From Acidobacteriota bacterium (GTDB taxonomy: Bacteria > Acidobacteriota > Vicinamibacteria > Marinacidobacterales > Marinacidobacteraceae): a DNA stretch of 54,585 bases. Positions 36,315 to 43,996 of this stretch are shown here, piece by piece (within the stretch, counting starts at the first letter, position 1; each line of letters starts with the position of its first letter). The notes beneath the pieces were generated by a model. That model was not told the DNA's origin. It did not search any database and was given only the letters and a program-made list of their open reading frames with translations. The DNA lies in contig VXWI01000075.1 of assembly GCA_009835985.1 (NCBI GenBank), positions 1 through 54,585 of the forward strand. Reading direction: 5' to 3'. The position numbers and the translations under genes are program-made.

Positions 36315-37097
36315 TCAACCCTTCAGGTAGATGCGGTCGGGGTCGAGTTCCTCCCGGAGCAGGCGGAGCATCGCCTCGTCCGGCGCCTCGGTGGTGCCGA
36401 GTGAGGGGGAAACCCGGAGATCCCAGCCGGTCGCGTCCCGCACCTGCTCGAGCGCCACCCCTGGGTGGACCGATTCGAGCGTCATCTCCCGGGTGTCGGC
36501 GTCGAAGCCGTAGACGCCAAGGTCGGTGATCACCCGGGCGGGCCCACCGCCCGGGGCGCCCATCGCCTCGCGGCTGGTCCCGCCTTCGGCCCACCCGACC
36601 GTGGTGCGGAAGTCCAGCCGCTCCACGAACTTTCTCCGGTCCTGCCGCGCGATGACCACGGTCCGGCGCGCGTTCAGGGCGATGTCCGGAGCCCCCCCGG
36701 CGCCGGGAAGCCGCACCTTGGGATGGTCGTAGTCACGCCCCACCACCGTCGTGTTGAGGTTGCCGTAGCGGTCGATCTGGGCCGCGCCCAGAAAGCCCAG
36801 GTCGGTCCGCCCGCCCTGCAGGAAGTAGAGGAACGTTTCCGCCATGGGGAGCACCTGGGCGGCGCCGCTCACGAGGCACGGGTCCCCGATCGAGATCGGC
36901 AGCCGGACGGGACGGGCTCCAAAGACGCCCGACTCGTAGATGAGGTGGCAGCGCGGCGCGTGGAGCCGGAGCGCAAGCTGAACCGCCAGGTTGGGAAGTC
37001 CCACCCCGACGAACACGCAGTCCCCATCCCGCACCTCGCGGCAGGCGGCGAACACCATGATCTCCGCCCGGGTCGCCGCGCCGGGTCGGCTCGTCAC
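36315..37097 (-). CDS. CoA-transferase subunit B (CatJ-like)
   Basis: 260 residues, family I CoA-transferase beta chain. The IYESGVF strand contains the catalytic glutamate region. FLGAAQIDRYGNLNTTVVG and KVRLPGAGGAPDIA closely follow the 3-oxoadipate CoA-transferase CatJ pattern. GTG start at 37097 overlaps the subunit A stop by 4 nt. Together they would move CoA from succinyl-CoA or a similar donor to a dicarboxylate such as 3-oxoadipate. No other aromatic-degradation gene is in the window, so the acceptor is open; glutaconate or steroid-ring (IpdAB) acids are alternatives. Confidence 0.87.
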   Translation of the reverse strand: MTSRPGAATRAEIMVFAACREVRDGDCVFVGVGLPNLAVQLALRLHAPRCHLIYESGVFGARPVRLPISIGDPCLVSGAAQVLPMAETFLYFLQGGRTDLGFLGAAQIDRYGNLNTTVVGRDYDHPKVRLPGAGGAPDIALNARRTVVIARQDRRKFVERLDFRTTVGWAEGGTSREAMGAPGGGPARVITDLGVYGFDADTREMTLESVHPGVALEQVRDATGWDLRVSPSLGTTEAPDEAMLRLLREELDPDRIYLKG

Positions 37098-37990
37098 CGG
37101 TAGTCCCCATAGTCCACCGGACCCGCGAGGCGAGGTCCCGGGCGGAGGCGGTTCTGCGTCGCTTCGCCGAGGCGGGCGCGATAGGCGGCCCTGTCCGGGA
37201 GGCCGTGCACCCATTCGTCCAGGTAGCGCTCGAGCTCCGCCGGGTCGCGGGTGATGCGGTCCCACGCCAGGTAGGCCGCGTTGTCGCGGTCGTAGTAGCC
37301 CTGCACGAAACTGGGATGGGCGCTCCACGGCTCTTCCACGACCGCGTCCACGACGACCGAGGGGATCTGCGTGCGGTTCGGATCGGCGCGCACCACGTCC
37401 TCCGGGACGACCTCCTCGACCACCACGATCACCCGGCGGGCGGCGAAGGCCGCTTCCCGCTGGGCGCCCACCAGGCCCCAGATCTGGGTGTTGCCGTGGG
37501 AGTCGGCGCGCTGGGCGTTCACGATGGCCACGTCGGGATGAAGCGCCGACACGGCATCGAGCGTTTCCCCGGTGAACGGACAGGTCACCTGCTTCAGGTG
37601 TGGATTCACCCGGGGCAGGTCGGTCCCCCGGTAACCGCGCAGCGGGAAGAAAGGGAGGCCCGAAGCGGCCGCCTGGTAGCGGCAGAGCAGCCCGAAATGG
37701 GAGTACTCCTCGATTTCGAGAGGCCCCGGATAGGCCCGTTCGACCGCCCGCCGCACGGCGTGCAGCGAGCCCACGCCCGGATTGCCGAGCCAGCCGAAGA
37801 CGAGCTTGCGGGCGGTGCCGGCGGCCACCATCTGGTCCATGAGCAGGTCCGGCGTCAAGCGCACGAGAGCGAGGTCGCGCCGCCGCTGGCGGATGATTTC
37901 GTGTCCCGCGGCGAACGGGATCAGGTGGGTGAACCCCTCCAGCACCACCGTGTCCCCGTCCCGCACAAAGCGGGAGACGGCCTCCTGCAT
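37094..37990 (-). CDS. CoA-transferase subunit A (CatI-like)
   Basis: About 298 residues. VLEGFTHLIPFAAGHEIIRQ, KLVFGWLGNPGVGSLH and CPFTGETLDAVSALHPDVAI match CatI/PcaI-type alpha chains. I used ATG 37990 with AAGG 8 nt upstream. A start farther up would translate through the dispersed repeat at 38043, so it is unlikely. A GATAAT -10-like element lies at 38041-38036 between repeat and gene. Coupled to subunit B and then the DraG-like gene. Confidence 0.87.
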   Translation of the reverse strand: MQEAVSRFVRDGDTVVLEGFTHLIPFAAGHEIIRQRRRDLALVRLTPDLLMDQMVAAGTARKLVFGWLGNPGVGSLHAVRRAVERAYPGPLEIEEYSHFGLLCRYQAAASGLPFFPLRGYRGTDLPRVNPHLKQVTCPFTGETLDAVSALHPDVAIVNAQRADSHGNTQIWGLVGAQREAAFAARRVIVVVEEVVPEDVVRADPNRTQIPSVVVDAVVEEPWSAHPSFVQGYYDRDNAAYLAWDRITRDPAELERYLDEWVHGLPDRAAYRARLGEATQNRLRPGPRLAGPVDYGDYR

Positions 37991-38377
37991 GGTCAGGACC
38001 TTGGACTCGGACAGGTTGGGGACTTCCGGGAACGGATTATCGTCGGAGCGCCGGCCTCCGGCCGGCATCGCCCCCGTCGAGCGGTCCCCGGATGGGGCCG
38101 CGATCACGAACCGGGCTGCCCCGTCGGGTCCGATTGCCTTTTGGGCCCCATCCGGAGACCGCCCGGCGCTTCGCGACGATCCGCTGTAATGCGCATCCTA
38201 AGTTGCTGATTTATCGGACGGAGATAGATGATCCCCCGAATCGGGTTATCACGTCTGGCATCACAGCCGTGGCGGAGCGACAGCCCCGAGTCAAGAGGGG
38301 CAGTTACAGGAACGCTGGTAACCGTTCGGTCGTGGGGGTATCGAGCCGACGCCAGCGTCCCCGTAGAAGACGCTTCC
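37991..38377. other. Intergenic region upstream of the CoA-transferase genes
   Basis: No gene supported. Contains a -10-like GATAAT (minus strand, 38041-38036), one repeat copy (38043-38071) with a degenerate second arm, and a dyad around 38230-38250 (GATCCCCCGAATCGGGTTATC split around CCCGAATCGGG). The remainder shows nothing recognisable. Confidence 0.4.
38043..38071 (+). repeat. Dispersed hairpin repeat, copy 6 (second hairpin degenerate)
   Basis: TCGGAGC, hairpin GCCGGCCTCCGGCCGGC, ATCGC; the second hairpin is only weakly recognisable (GCCCC to GGGGC across a long loop). It sits just upstream of the CoA-transferase promoter-like element. Confidence 0.65.
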
Positions 38378-38815
38378 TCAGTCGTTGTTTCGGCGAGGAC
38401 GGAGCAATTCCCGACGTTCGGCCCGCTGTTCTTCCTGAATCTTCCGGAACTCCTCAAGCTGGTCTTGGGAGAGCACCGCCGCGAGTTTCCCCTCGGTCTT
38501 CTTGGCGTTGTCCTCAATGTCGGAGCGGAGGGCGCGGAGTTTGAGGAGGCCGAGCCGCCGGCGGTCGCGGCCAGCGATGCGGGCTTCGAGGTCAATCCCA
38601 TGCTCTTGGAGGATTTCGAGCTGGGCGCGGAAGTGCTCCTCGAAGATCGGGGTGACCAGTTCCCGTTGCTCATCGGTGAGCGCGAGGCGACGCTCGGCCT
38701 CCTCGAGGCGGCTCTCGAGGGCGGCGATTTGATCTTCCCGGGAAGTGCCCTCCTGGGGGAATGCGTTGGACGCGGTCGCCAGCACGGCGACGACCAGCAG
38801 GACCTGTTGGGTCAT
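38378..38815 (-). CDS. Spy/CpxP-like periplasmic protein
   Basis: 145 residues. A signal peptide at about 1-20 (LLVVAVLATASNAFPQ) is followed by a nearly all-helical, highly charged body. It has an LTDEQRELV motif and a second LSQDQLEEF motif, the LTxxQ pattern of Spy/CpxP chaperones and periplasmic metal sensors. ATG 38815 has GGAGGG 5 nt upstream. Neighbours do not include a two-component system. Likely envelope-stress chaperone; sequence is too short for certainty. Confidence 0.7.
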   Translation of the reverse strand: MTQQVLLVVAVLATASNAFPQEGTSREDQIAALESRLEEAERRLALTDEQRELVTPIFEEHFRAQLEILQEHGIDLEARIAGRDRRRLGLLKLRALRSDIEDNAKKTEGKLAAVLSQDQLEEFRKIQEEQRAERRELLRPRRNND

Positions 38816-38909
38816 GTTATCCCTCCAGGGAAGAAGGGAACGGCGCGGGTCATTCTGACCGCGTCCTTCCTGACGTGCGGACGTGCCGCGAGGGCACTCG
38901 GGATCGGCT

Positions 38910-39878
38910 TCACGGGCGAGAGTCGCCAGCACCGTCCGGGAGTTCCTTCTTCACGTGATCGCGTTCGCGGGCAAAGTCCCCGCGCCACCACTGCCTGAGA
39001 GGGCCGACGAGCAGCTTGACGGGACTGTAGCCGTAGTGGCCGGTGGTGACTCCGTAGCGGATGGGGCCGATCTCCCGCTGAAAGGTGCCGAACGCCCGGT
39101 CCCAGAAGATCAGCACCCCGGCGTAGTTCTTGTCGATGCACCACTCGTTGCTGCCGTGATGGACCCGGTGAAGGCTCGGGGTGTTCAGCCCGCTGTGTTC
39201 GACGAACCCGAGCTTCCGGATCGCTTCGGTGTGGATGAAGAACTGGTACACCAGCGACAACGCCAGGGCCGCCAGGAGATACTCGGGCTTGAACCCGGCG
39301 AGCACCATCGGGACATAGGCCAGCGGCGACACGATGCGCCCCAGGATGTGCAGCCGGAAGGCGATGGACAGGTTCAGCGTCTGCGCCGAGTGGTGGATGT
39401 GATGGACGGCCCAGAGCAGCGGGATCTCGTGGCTCAGCCGGTGGTACCAGTAGAAAGCCCCCTCGGCGAGCACGAAGGTGGCAAGGAAGGGGATGAGTCC
39501 GTCGTCGAGTTGCAGGAAGGACCACGATTCGGCCACCTTGAGGATGCCGAACTGCCAGAGCAGGGTCAGCGGCCCCAGCAGCCCGTTGAAGAGGTAGACG
39601 CAGAAGGAAGCGGCCGAGTCCTTCCAGTCATAGGAACTCGTCCGGCGCTGGATCTTCAGAACGATCCACTCGATCAGGATGAAGAGCGTGACGACGACGG
39701 GGCCGCCGAACTTCAGCCGGTCGATGTACCCGCCGGTGCCGAGCTCCAGCGATTCGAGCCAAGGACCGGCGTTCCGCGGCCCTTGGAATTCCCCGAGCGC
39801 CAACAACCCGGCGACCGCCAAGCAGACCAGGTAGAAGAATCCGAGCTGACGTGCGGTTGAGCGGCTCTCGCTAGTCAT
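38910..39878 (-). CDS. Sterol desaturase / fatty acid hydroxylase family membrane protein
   Basis: 322 residues with several membrane segments and the di-iron histidine boxes HRLSHE, HHIHHS and HRVHH. This superfamily hydroxylates or desaturates lipids such as sterols, carotenoids or hopanoids; the substrate is not predictable here. ATG 39878 lies 6 nt after the stop of the truncated sigma gene. The downstream Spy-like gene follows after 94 nt on the same strand. Confidence 0.9.
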   Translation of the reverse strand: MTSESRSTARQLGFFYLVCLAVAGLLALGEFQGPRNAGPWLESLELGTGGYIDRLKFGGPVVVTLFILIEWIVLKIQRRTSSYDWKDSAASFCVYLFNGLLGPLTLLWQFGILKVAESWSFLQLDDGLIPFLATFVLAEGAFYWYHRLSHEIPLLWAVHHIHHSAQTLNLSIAFRLHILGRIVSPLAYVPMVLAGFKPEYLLAALALSLVYQFFIHTEAIRKLGFVEHSGLNTPSLHRVHHGSNEWCIDKNYAGVLIFWDRAFGTFQREIGPIRYGVTTGHYGYSPVKLLVGPLRQWWRGDFARERDHVKKELPDGAGDSRP

Positions 39879-39884
39879 CCACGT

Positions 39885-40361
39885 TCACAGCCGCCAGGCC
39901 CCGGTGAGCGCTTGCCGCACCTCGGCCCGCCAGGTGGCCTCGTCGGGGCGGGCCTCCCGGCCGCGGACCGCGAGTTCCCTTGCCCCCGCCGGCGCTTCCT
40001 CGAGCGACAGGTGCGGCAGGCGCTGGTCGGGCCGGCGCTGCCGGCTCCGCACCGGGCTCGCGGCGATCCGGAACAGCCAGGATTCGAACTTGCCGGACTC
40101 CTGGTAGCGTCCCGCGGCGCGGTAGACCCGGACGAAGGTCTCCTGGGCGAGATCGGCGGCGGCGGCCGGGTCCTCGACGAGGTTCAGGAAGTACCCGAAG
40201 AGCCGCCGCTCGTAGCGCCGGACCAGCGGCTCGAAGGCGTCGAGGTCGCCCGCCTGGACCCGCGCCATCAGCGCGGCGTCGGAATCGAGCACCGCCGCCC
40301 CGGGGCCGGAGGCGGCGAAGGGGATTGCCGGACTGGCGGGATTCAACGCCGCGTGAGCCAT
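39885..40361 (-). CDS. ECF sigma factor lacking region 4 (truncated)
   Basis: 158 residues. Region 2 is intact: DAFEPLVRRYERRLFGYFL, DLAQETFVRVYRA and FESWLFRIA give the -10-binding and core-binding helices. The protein stops at RQALTGAWRL, where the region 3-4 linker and the -35-binding helix-turn-helix should begin, and the hydroxylase gene starts 6 nt later. Region 4 has been deleted, probably by a rearrangement joining it to the hydroxylase. It may be dead or act as a region-2-only competitor. ATG 40361 was chosen; longer in-frame starts enter the integrase-side intergenic DNA. Confidence 0.75.
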   Translation of the reverse strand: MAHAALNPASPAIPFAASGPGAAVLDSDAALMARVQAGDLDAFEPLVRRYERRLFGYFLNLVEDPAAAADLAQETFVRVYRAAGRYQESGKFESWLFRIAASPVRSRQRRPDQRLPHLSLEEAPAGARELAVRGREARPDEATWRAEVRQALTGAWRL

Positions 40362-40693
40362 GCGCTTCGAGAGGACAAAACGCACGGACGCACGATCCGT
40401 TCCCGGGGCGGGGTCGATCCGGCCGGAGAAAGGAGCTCGTGTGCTGGCGCACACGTCGGCGAGTTCCGATTTGTCGTTTCCTTTTGTGAACGGGGGTAAC
40501 CCCCTTTCATCCATAGTGATCTGTTTCCATGCGTGCCCAAGCAGAGCCATAACGACCTATATGCCGAGAACACCAACGGTTTCTGTCCTTCGCGTCGATC
40601 CCCGTACCGTCCCCTGTCTTGCCCCTGGAGTGCTAGACTTCCCGCCGATTGCGTGGGCCAGTCAGTGGGCCTCACTCTCTCGGAGACGGCAAT
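40362..40693. other. Divergent intergenic region at the left edge of the island
   Basis: No gene, no tRNA. It holds a perfect hairpin CGTGTGC-TGGC-GCACACG (40438-40455) and GGGGG-TAA-CCCCC followed by TTT (40492-40507), which could be a weak terminator or an operator. A recombination (att) site would be expected here or past the integrase but was not identified. Confidence 0.4.
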
Positions 40694-41848
40694 ATGGCGA
40701 ACATGACCGCAGCACGGGCCAAGGCCCTCACTAAACCCGGCCGCTATGGCGCCGGGGGCGGCCTCTACCTGCGGGTGCGGGCCACCAAGGTATGGGTCCA
40801 GCGGATCACCGTCAACGGCGTCCGCCGCGACATCACCATCGGTCCCTTCGACTTGGTTTCGCTCGCCGAGGCCCGCATGGTCGCCCTCCAGAACCGCCGC
40901 GTCCTCTGGGAGGGGAAGGACCCCATCGCCGAGCGCCGCCGCGGGGGCGTCCCCACCTTCCGGGAGGCGGCGGAGCGGACCCTGGCGGAGCGCCGGGCCA
41001 ACTGGCGGGGCGATCGGTACGCGGAGGCGTGGGAGCGGACCCTTGCGCGGTACGTCCTCCCCACGCTCGGAGCGATGCGGGTGGACGCGATCCGGGGGGA
41101 CGACGTGCTCCGGGTGCTCTTCCACGAGGACCTCTGGAACCGGAAGCCGACCACCGCCCAGCGGGTGCGCCAGCAGGTCCGCACGGTGCTGGGCTGGGCG
41201 CAGGCGCGGGAGTTCGTGGAGCGGAACGCGGCGGGGGAGGCCATCGACGGGGCGCTCCCGAAGCGGCGGCGGCGGGCGAAGAGCCACCGCGCCCTCCCGC
41301 ACGGCGAAGTGCGCGAGCTCTTGGCGAAGGTGGAGGACTCGCGTTCGCGGGCGGCGGTCCGCCTCTGCCTCCGGTTCCTGATCCTGACGGCGGCGCGCAG
41401 CGGCGAGGCGCGGGGCGCGCGCTGGTCGGAGATCGACCTGGAAGGTCGCACCTGGACGCTCCCCGGGGAGCGGATGAAGGCGGGGAAGGAGCACCGGGTT
41501 CCCCTGAGCCCTCAGGCGGTCGCGGTCCTGGAGCGCGCCCGCGGGCTACGGAGCCGGAAGGGTTGCGACCTGGTGTTCCCCGGCCGTTCGGGTGAGCGGG
41601 AGTTGAAGGACATGGCGCTGACGAACGCACTGTGGTCGGCGGGCGTGGGGGAGCGTGCGACGGTTCACGGGTTCCGCTCGACGTTCAGCGACTGGAGCGC
41701 GGAGCGTGGGAACGCGCCGATGCTGGCGGAGGCGGCGCTGGCGCACACGGTCCAGGGGGTGGAGGGTGCGTATCGGCGGACGGATCTGTTCGAGGAGCGG
41801 AGGCCGGTGATGGACGCCTGGGGAGAGTACGTCGGGGCTGTCGCTTAG
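40694..41848 (+). CDS. P4-type tyrosine integrase
   Basis: 384 residues. N-terminal DUF4102-like arm-binding domain (GAGGGLYLRV, ARMVALQNRR), a core-binding helical domain (about 90-190) and the catalytic domain with Arg in TAARSGEARGARW, H-x-x-R in HGFRSTF, His in LAHTVQG and the nucleophile Tyr360. All catalytic residues are present. ATG 40694 has GGAG 8 nt upstream. Such enzymes insert genomic islands, usually at tRNA genes; no tRNA is visible nearby. It marks the left part of the accessory segment. Confidence 0.93.
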   Translation: MANMTAARAKALTKPGRYGAGGGLYLRVRATKVWVQRITVNGVRRDITIGPFDLVSLAEARMVALQNRRVLWEGKDPIAERRRGGVPTFREAAERTLAERRANWRGDRYAEAWERTLARYVLPTLGAMRVDAIRGDDVLRVLFHEDLWNRKPTTAQRVRQQVRTVLGWAQAREFVERNAAGEAIDGALPKRRRRAKSHRALPHGEVRELLAKVEDSRSRAAVRLCLRFLILTAARSGEARGARWSEIDLEGRTWTLPGERMKAGKEHRVPLSPQAVAVLERARGLRSRKGCDLVFPGRSGERELKDMALTNALWSAGVGERATVHGFRSTFSDWSAERGNAPMLAEAALAHTVQGVEGAYRRTDLFEERRPVMDAWGEYVGAVA

Positions 41849-42012
41849 GACTCCGAGCCTGCCCGGAACCGGATCGGGAACCGGCCGCTTGATAGAGTCG
41901 GGGGCAGCCCAGACAGCCCTACATCACAAACGCGGCTGGCGCACTGGGTGCTTCCCCGTCAGGGTTCCTCGTTCGCCCGCTCCTTCGGGAAGCGCGCCAG
42001 CCGCCCACCGGA

Positions 42013-42018
42013 TACAGT
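42013..42018 (+). promoter_or_regulatory. -10-like hexamer before the small unknown gene
   Basis: TACAGT ends 6 nt before the ATG at 42025 with no ribosome binding site, consistent with a leaderless mRNA. Confidence 0.35.
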
Positions 42019-42024
42019 CCCCGC

Positions 42025-42312
42025 ATGATCGACGGGAAGCTCAGGTTCGGGAAGATCATCTGGCGCACGCAACAGCAGGATCACTCCGCCTCCGTCCCGG
42101 ACCCTCGGATCGAGTTGAAGGCTGGCACGTTCGTGGACTACGTCGACCGTCGCGGTGCCGCGCGGATCGTGGTCGAATCGCATGACGCGGACGCGCTCTT
42201 GGCCTACCGGGCCATGTGGTGCCAGCGACTCGTCGAGGGAGTGTCCTACCAAGTGCCGACCCCGCCGCCCGGTGTGCGCATCTGGGTGGAGTCCGTCGAG
42301 GCGGCCGCGTAG
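42025..42312 (+). CDS. Small unknown protein
   Basis: 95 residues, not recognised. The composition is normal for a folded cytosolic protein: DGKLRFGKIIWRTQQQD, then FVDYVDRRGAARIVVESHD and a C-terminal VRIWVESVE strand, suggesting a small beta-rich domain. No signal peptide or membrane segment. ATG 42025 is preceded by TACAGT. It lies between the integrase and a non-coding, inverted-repeat-rich stretch, so it may be cargo of the island. Confidence 0.6.
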   Translation: MIDGKLRFGKIIWRTQQQDHSASVPDPRIELKAGTFVDYVDRRGAARIVVESHDADALLAYRAMWCQRLVEGVSYQVPTPPPGVRIWVESVEAAA

Positions 42313-42359
42313 GACTCCGGGAAGACGGCCCGGCCCGGGTCGCCCTCGGGGCCGCTTTC

Positions 42360-42407
42360 GTACGCAACTAAGTCAGACCCCCCTTAGTTGCGTACTTAAG
42401 TGCGTAC
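42360..42407. repeat. Inverted plus direct repeat of a 12-13 bp element
   Basis: GTACGCAACTAAG (42360-42372) is the exact reverse complement of CTTAGTTGCGTAC (42383-42395) across a 10-nt spacer. It is followed at once by TTAAGTGCGTAC (42396-42407), a direct repeat matching 10 of 12 bases. The group looks like a binding array (integrase arm sites, attachment site or operator). Confidence 0.65.
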
Positions 42408-42472
42408 CTATCGCTGACACCCGGAACCGAAACCGGTTGTCTCCGTCGCGTTTCGGCGGCCTGCCGCGGAAT

Positions 42473-42598
42473 CCGCTCTCCGCTTTTTGGGGCGGAGAGC
42501 GGGGCTGGGAGCGACCCGCCCTTTCTTGTCGAAAAACTGCCCCGGAGGAGAGTGCTTGTCTCACTCTTCCCTCCGGTGCCGGCGGTCGCTCCCAGCCC
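42473..42598. other. Nested long hairpins: candidate structured RNA or DNA element
   Basis: First stem: CCGCTCTCCGC (42473-42483) with GCGGAGAGCGG (42492-42502), 11 bp perfect, T-rich loop. Second stem: GGGCTGGGAGCGACC (42502-42516) with GGTCGCTCCCAGCCC (42584-42598), 15 bp perfect and extendable by 3 bp past a bulge. Inside its loop a third stem: CCGGAG (42542-42547) with CTCCGG (42571-42576), then AGAGTG (42549-42554) with CACTCT (42562-42567). No reverse transcriptase or transposase is adjacent. Confidence 0.55.
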
Positions 42599-42733
42599 GC
42601 GCCTGTGGCGCGAGTGATCCCTGCGGGAAGGCCATGAACCCGCCGTCGGGCGGGGGGAGGCGCTGGTCGGCCAGGTCTCCGCTGCCGGAGTCACGGCCAA
42701 CCCGACAGCGGAGGAATCGAGGAATCTATGGAA

Positions 42734-42946
42734 TCAGGCGTCACACCACTCGAAGATCATGACGCAGACCTCAAGCTGGAAGTCCCGCACCGCGGCGCAG
42801 TTGCTCCCGCTGCAGTCGTGGTACTCATCCCACACGGATTGAATGCAACTGAGCGCCTCCCAAGTGCAATTCGCCTCGGCGGTTGCGGGGATCGTGAACG
42901 CGAGCACGACTGCCAGCAGAACGAGTAAGGCGAGTTTTCTGCTCAA
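42734..42946 (-). CDS. Secreted 70-residue cysteine-rich peptide
   Basis: Signal peptide 1-25 (LALLVLLAVVLAFTIPATAEA) leaving a mature peptide of about 45 residues with six cysteines: 27, 34, 45, 50, 61 and 68. The spacing is 6-10-4-10-6, an exact mirror. The two outer segments have helix-like spacing (i, i+7, i+18), so I infer a helical hairpin held by three disulfide rungs. Acidic and aromatic-rich. TTG start at 42946 overlaps the stop of the upstream lipoprotein by 4 nt (TTGA). Unknown family. The island lipoprotein at 45322 has a related cysteine framework. Confidence 0.75.
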   Translation of the reverse strand: MSRKLALLVLLAVVLAFTIPATAEANCTWEALSCIQSVWDEYHDCSGSNCAAVRDFQLEVCVMIFEWCDA

Positions 42947-43386
42947 TGCCGGTTCTCCCTGGCTTTCTGCGCCGCTTGGAACCGCTCGAGCATCCGCGCA
43001 CCGTCCGTGGCCGTCACGTACCGGAGCTCGATCGAGCGGTTCACGATTTCCTCGTACGCCGCCATGTACTCCTCTGGAGTGCGGGGTGGTTCCCACGTCC
43101 CGTTGCGCGCCGCCTCAAGCATCGCATCGACCTGAGCCTGACGCTCCGCGATGACGTTTTCAGGAACGCCCCGCTCCTTCATGTCTGCGATGGCGGCGTG
43201 AAACCGCGTCAGAGCCTGGGCGATCACAACATCCGTGATGACATCGCCTCCTTCGTCCCCTGCTGACGCGGTGGCCGGGTCAGCAGCCGGCGCCGTGGCT
43301 GGGGTTTGGGACTGGCACGCGGCCCAGAACCCTCCCCCGAACAGCAGTGCCGCCGCGATCAGGCGCCAGTGGTTGATGTGTCTCAT
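42943..43386 (-). CDS. Unknown lipoprotein coupled to the cysteine-rich peptide
   Basis: 147 residues. Lipobox WAAC with Cys24, an Ala/Pro/Thr-rich linker (about 25-48), then a helical domain (VVIAQALTRFHAAIADMKER and a second block TPEEYMAAYEEIVNRSIELR). The lipid-anchor Cys is the only cysteine. ATG 43386 has AGGA 8 nt upstream. The gene overlaps the peptide gene by 4 nt, so both are made from one message; a carrier, receptor or immunity-type partner for the peptide is an inference from this coupling. Confidence 0.75.
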   Translation of the reverse strand: MRHINHWRLIAAALLFGGGFWAACQSQTPATAPAADPATASAGDEGGDVITDVVIAQALTRFHAAIADMKERGVPENVIAERQAQVDAMLEAARNGTWEPPRTPEEYMAAYEEIVNRSIELRYVTATDGARMLERFQAAQKARENRH

Positions 43387-43996
43387 ACGGTTTTCCTTTC
43401 CGGGCCTTCGCCCGATCAAAAGCAATACGCAAAGGGTTTGCCGAAGCTGGTTCCTCACCGAGCCGCGACGACTCTCTTGTTTAGCCGCCTCCGCCAGTCT
43501 CCGCAACGCTCCTGCCGGTTCCCATCGCCGGAGGAGCACCCCGGTCCCTGTTCTGCCTCGGGTGACCCAGCGGACAGCGAGCACCCGATGGGTTGCCAGC
43601 GGGTGCGCGGATCCTCCCCGAGGGCGTTCTAGACCTCGTGGAGGACTTCTGCCGAGGCGACGGCGGCAGGGTTCGCCCGCGGGACGCGGGTGACCACACG
43701 GTGCGCCGCTGCGCGGTGAGAGCGCACCGGTGCGGGGGTTCGGGGGGCTGCGCCCAAGGCTGCGCCCCCGTCCGTCCGCTGCCTCATCAGCGGCGCGGGA
43801 GCCGGGGTTCGAAGGGGGGCGCAGCATCCCCTCGCCAGAGCCCAATGTATATACATTGGGTAGGCTGGCCCAACACCAAGTTGGCCTGCCGATTCTGGCC
43901 GTCTGCTGCCGAATTCCGGCTCCTCAACCGAGGCTGCAAACCGTCACGTGAGTCCGGCGATGAGCACGAGAAAGGTATCGAGTAGAGGGCCGAGAC
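43387..43996. other. Long non-coding stretch between lipoprotein and sigma genes
   Basis: About 610 nt. No open frame here has credible composition. It contains the 20-bp palindrome at 43841-43860, GC-rich inverted segments around 43745-43780 (GGGGGCTGCGCCC facing GGCTGCGCCCCC), and presumably the promoter of the lipoprotein-peptide pair, which I could not place. Confidence 0.45.
43841..43860. promoter_or_regulatory. 20-bp perfect palindrome
   Basis: CCCAATGTATATACATTGGG reads identically on both strands. Its AT-rich core contrasts with the GC-rich surroundings and looks like an operator for a dimeric repressor. It is 137 nt past the sigma factor stop and 455 nt upstream of the lipoprotein start, so its target gene is unclear. 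Confidence 0.55.

Larger units (their letters stand above)
42313..42733. other. Non-coding stretch rich in inverted repeats
   Basis: About 420 nt without a supported gene. It contains the three-element repeat at 42360-42407 and the nested hairpins at 42473-42598, plus a small GCGCC-TGT-GGCGC hairpin (42599-42611). The 3' end runs into the stop codon of the cysteine-rich peptide gene on the minus strand. Confidence 0.55.

Noticed and set aside
37991-38107. N-terminal extension of the CatI-like subunit
   Set aside because: It would translate a dispersed hairpin repeat and a -10-like element; homologous proteins begin at the shorter start.
40492-40507. Intrinsic terminator GGGGG-TAA-CCCCC-TTT
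   Set aside because: Stem of only five pairs and a T run of three; kept only as a note in the region entry.
40362-40693. tRNA gene as integrase target
   Set aside because: No cloverleaf, T-loop GTTCRANNC or CCA-proximal acceptor stem could be found on either strand.
42360-42407. CRISPR array
   Set aside because: Only three short elements, one inverted, with no regular spacers and no cas genes.
42313-42733. Integron attC site or retron RNA
   Set aside because: No GTTRRRY/RYYYAAC core sites, no integron integrase and no reverse transcriptase nearby.
42946-43845. Longer start for the island lipoprotein
   Set aside because: The lipobox signal begins at ATG 43386; upstream residues are Arg/Pro-rich shadow sequence.
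43593-43985. Possible 130-residue protein in the large island gap
   Set aside because: No ribosome binding site, biased composition and interrupted by the palindrome; no protein-like pattern.
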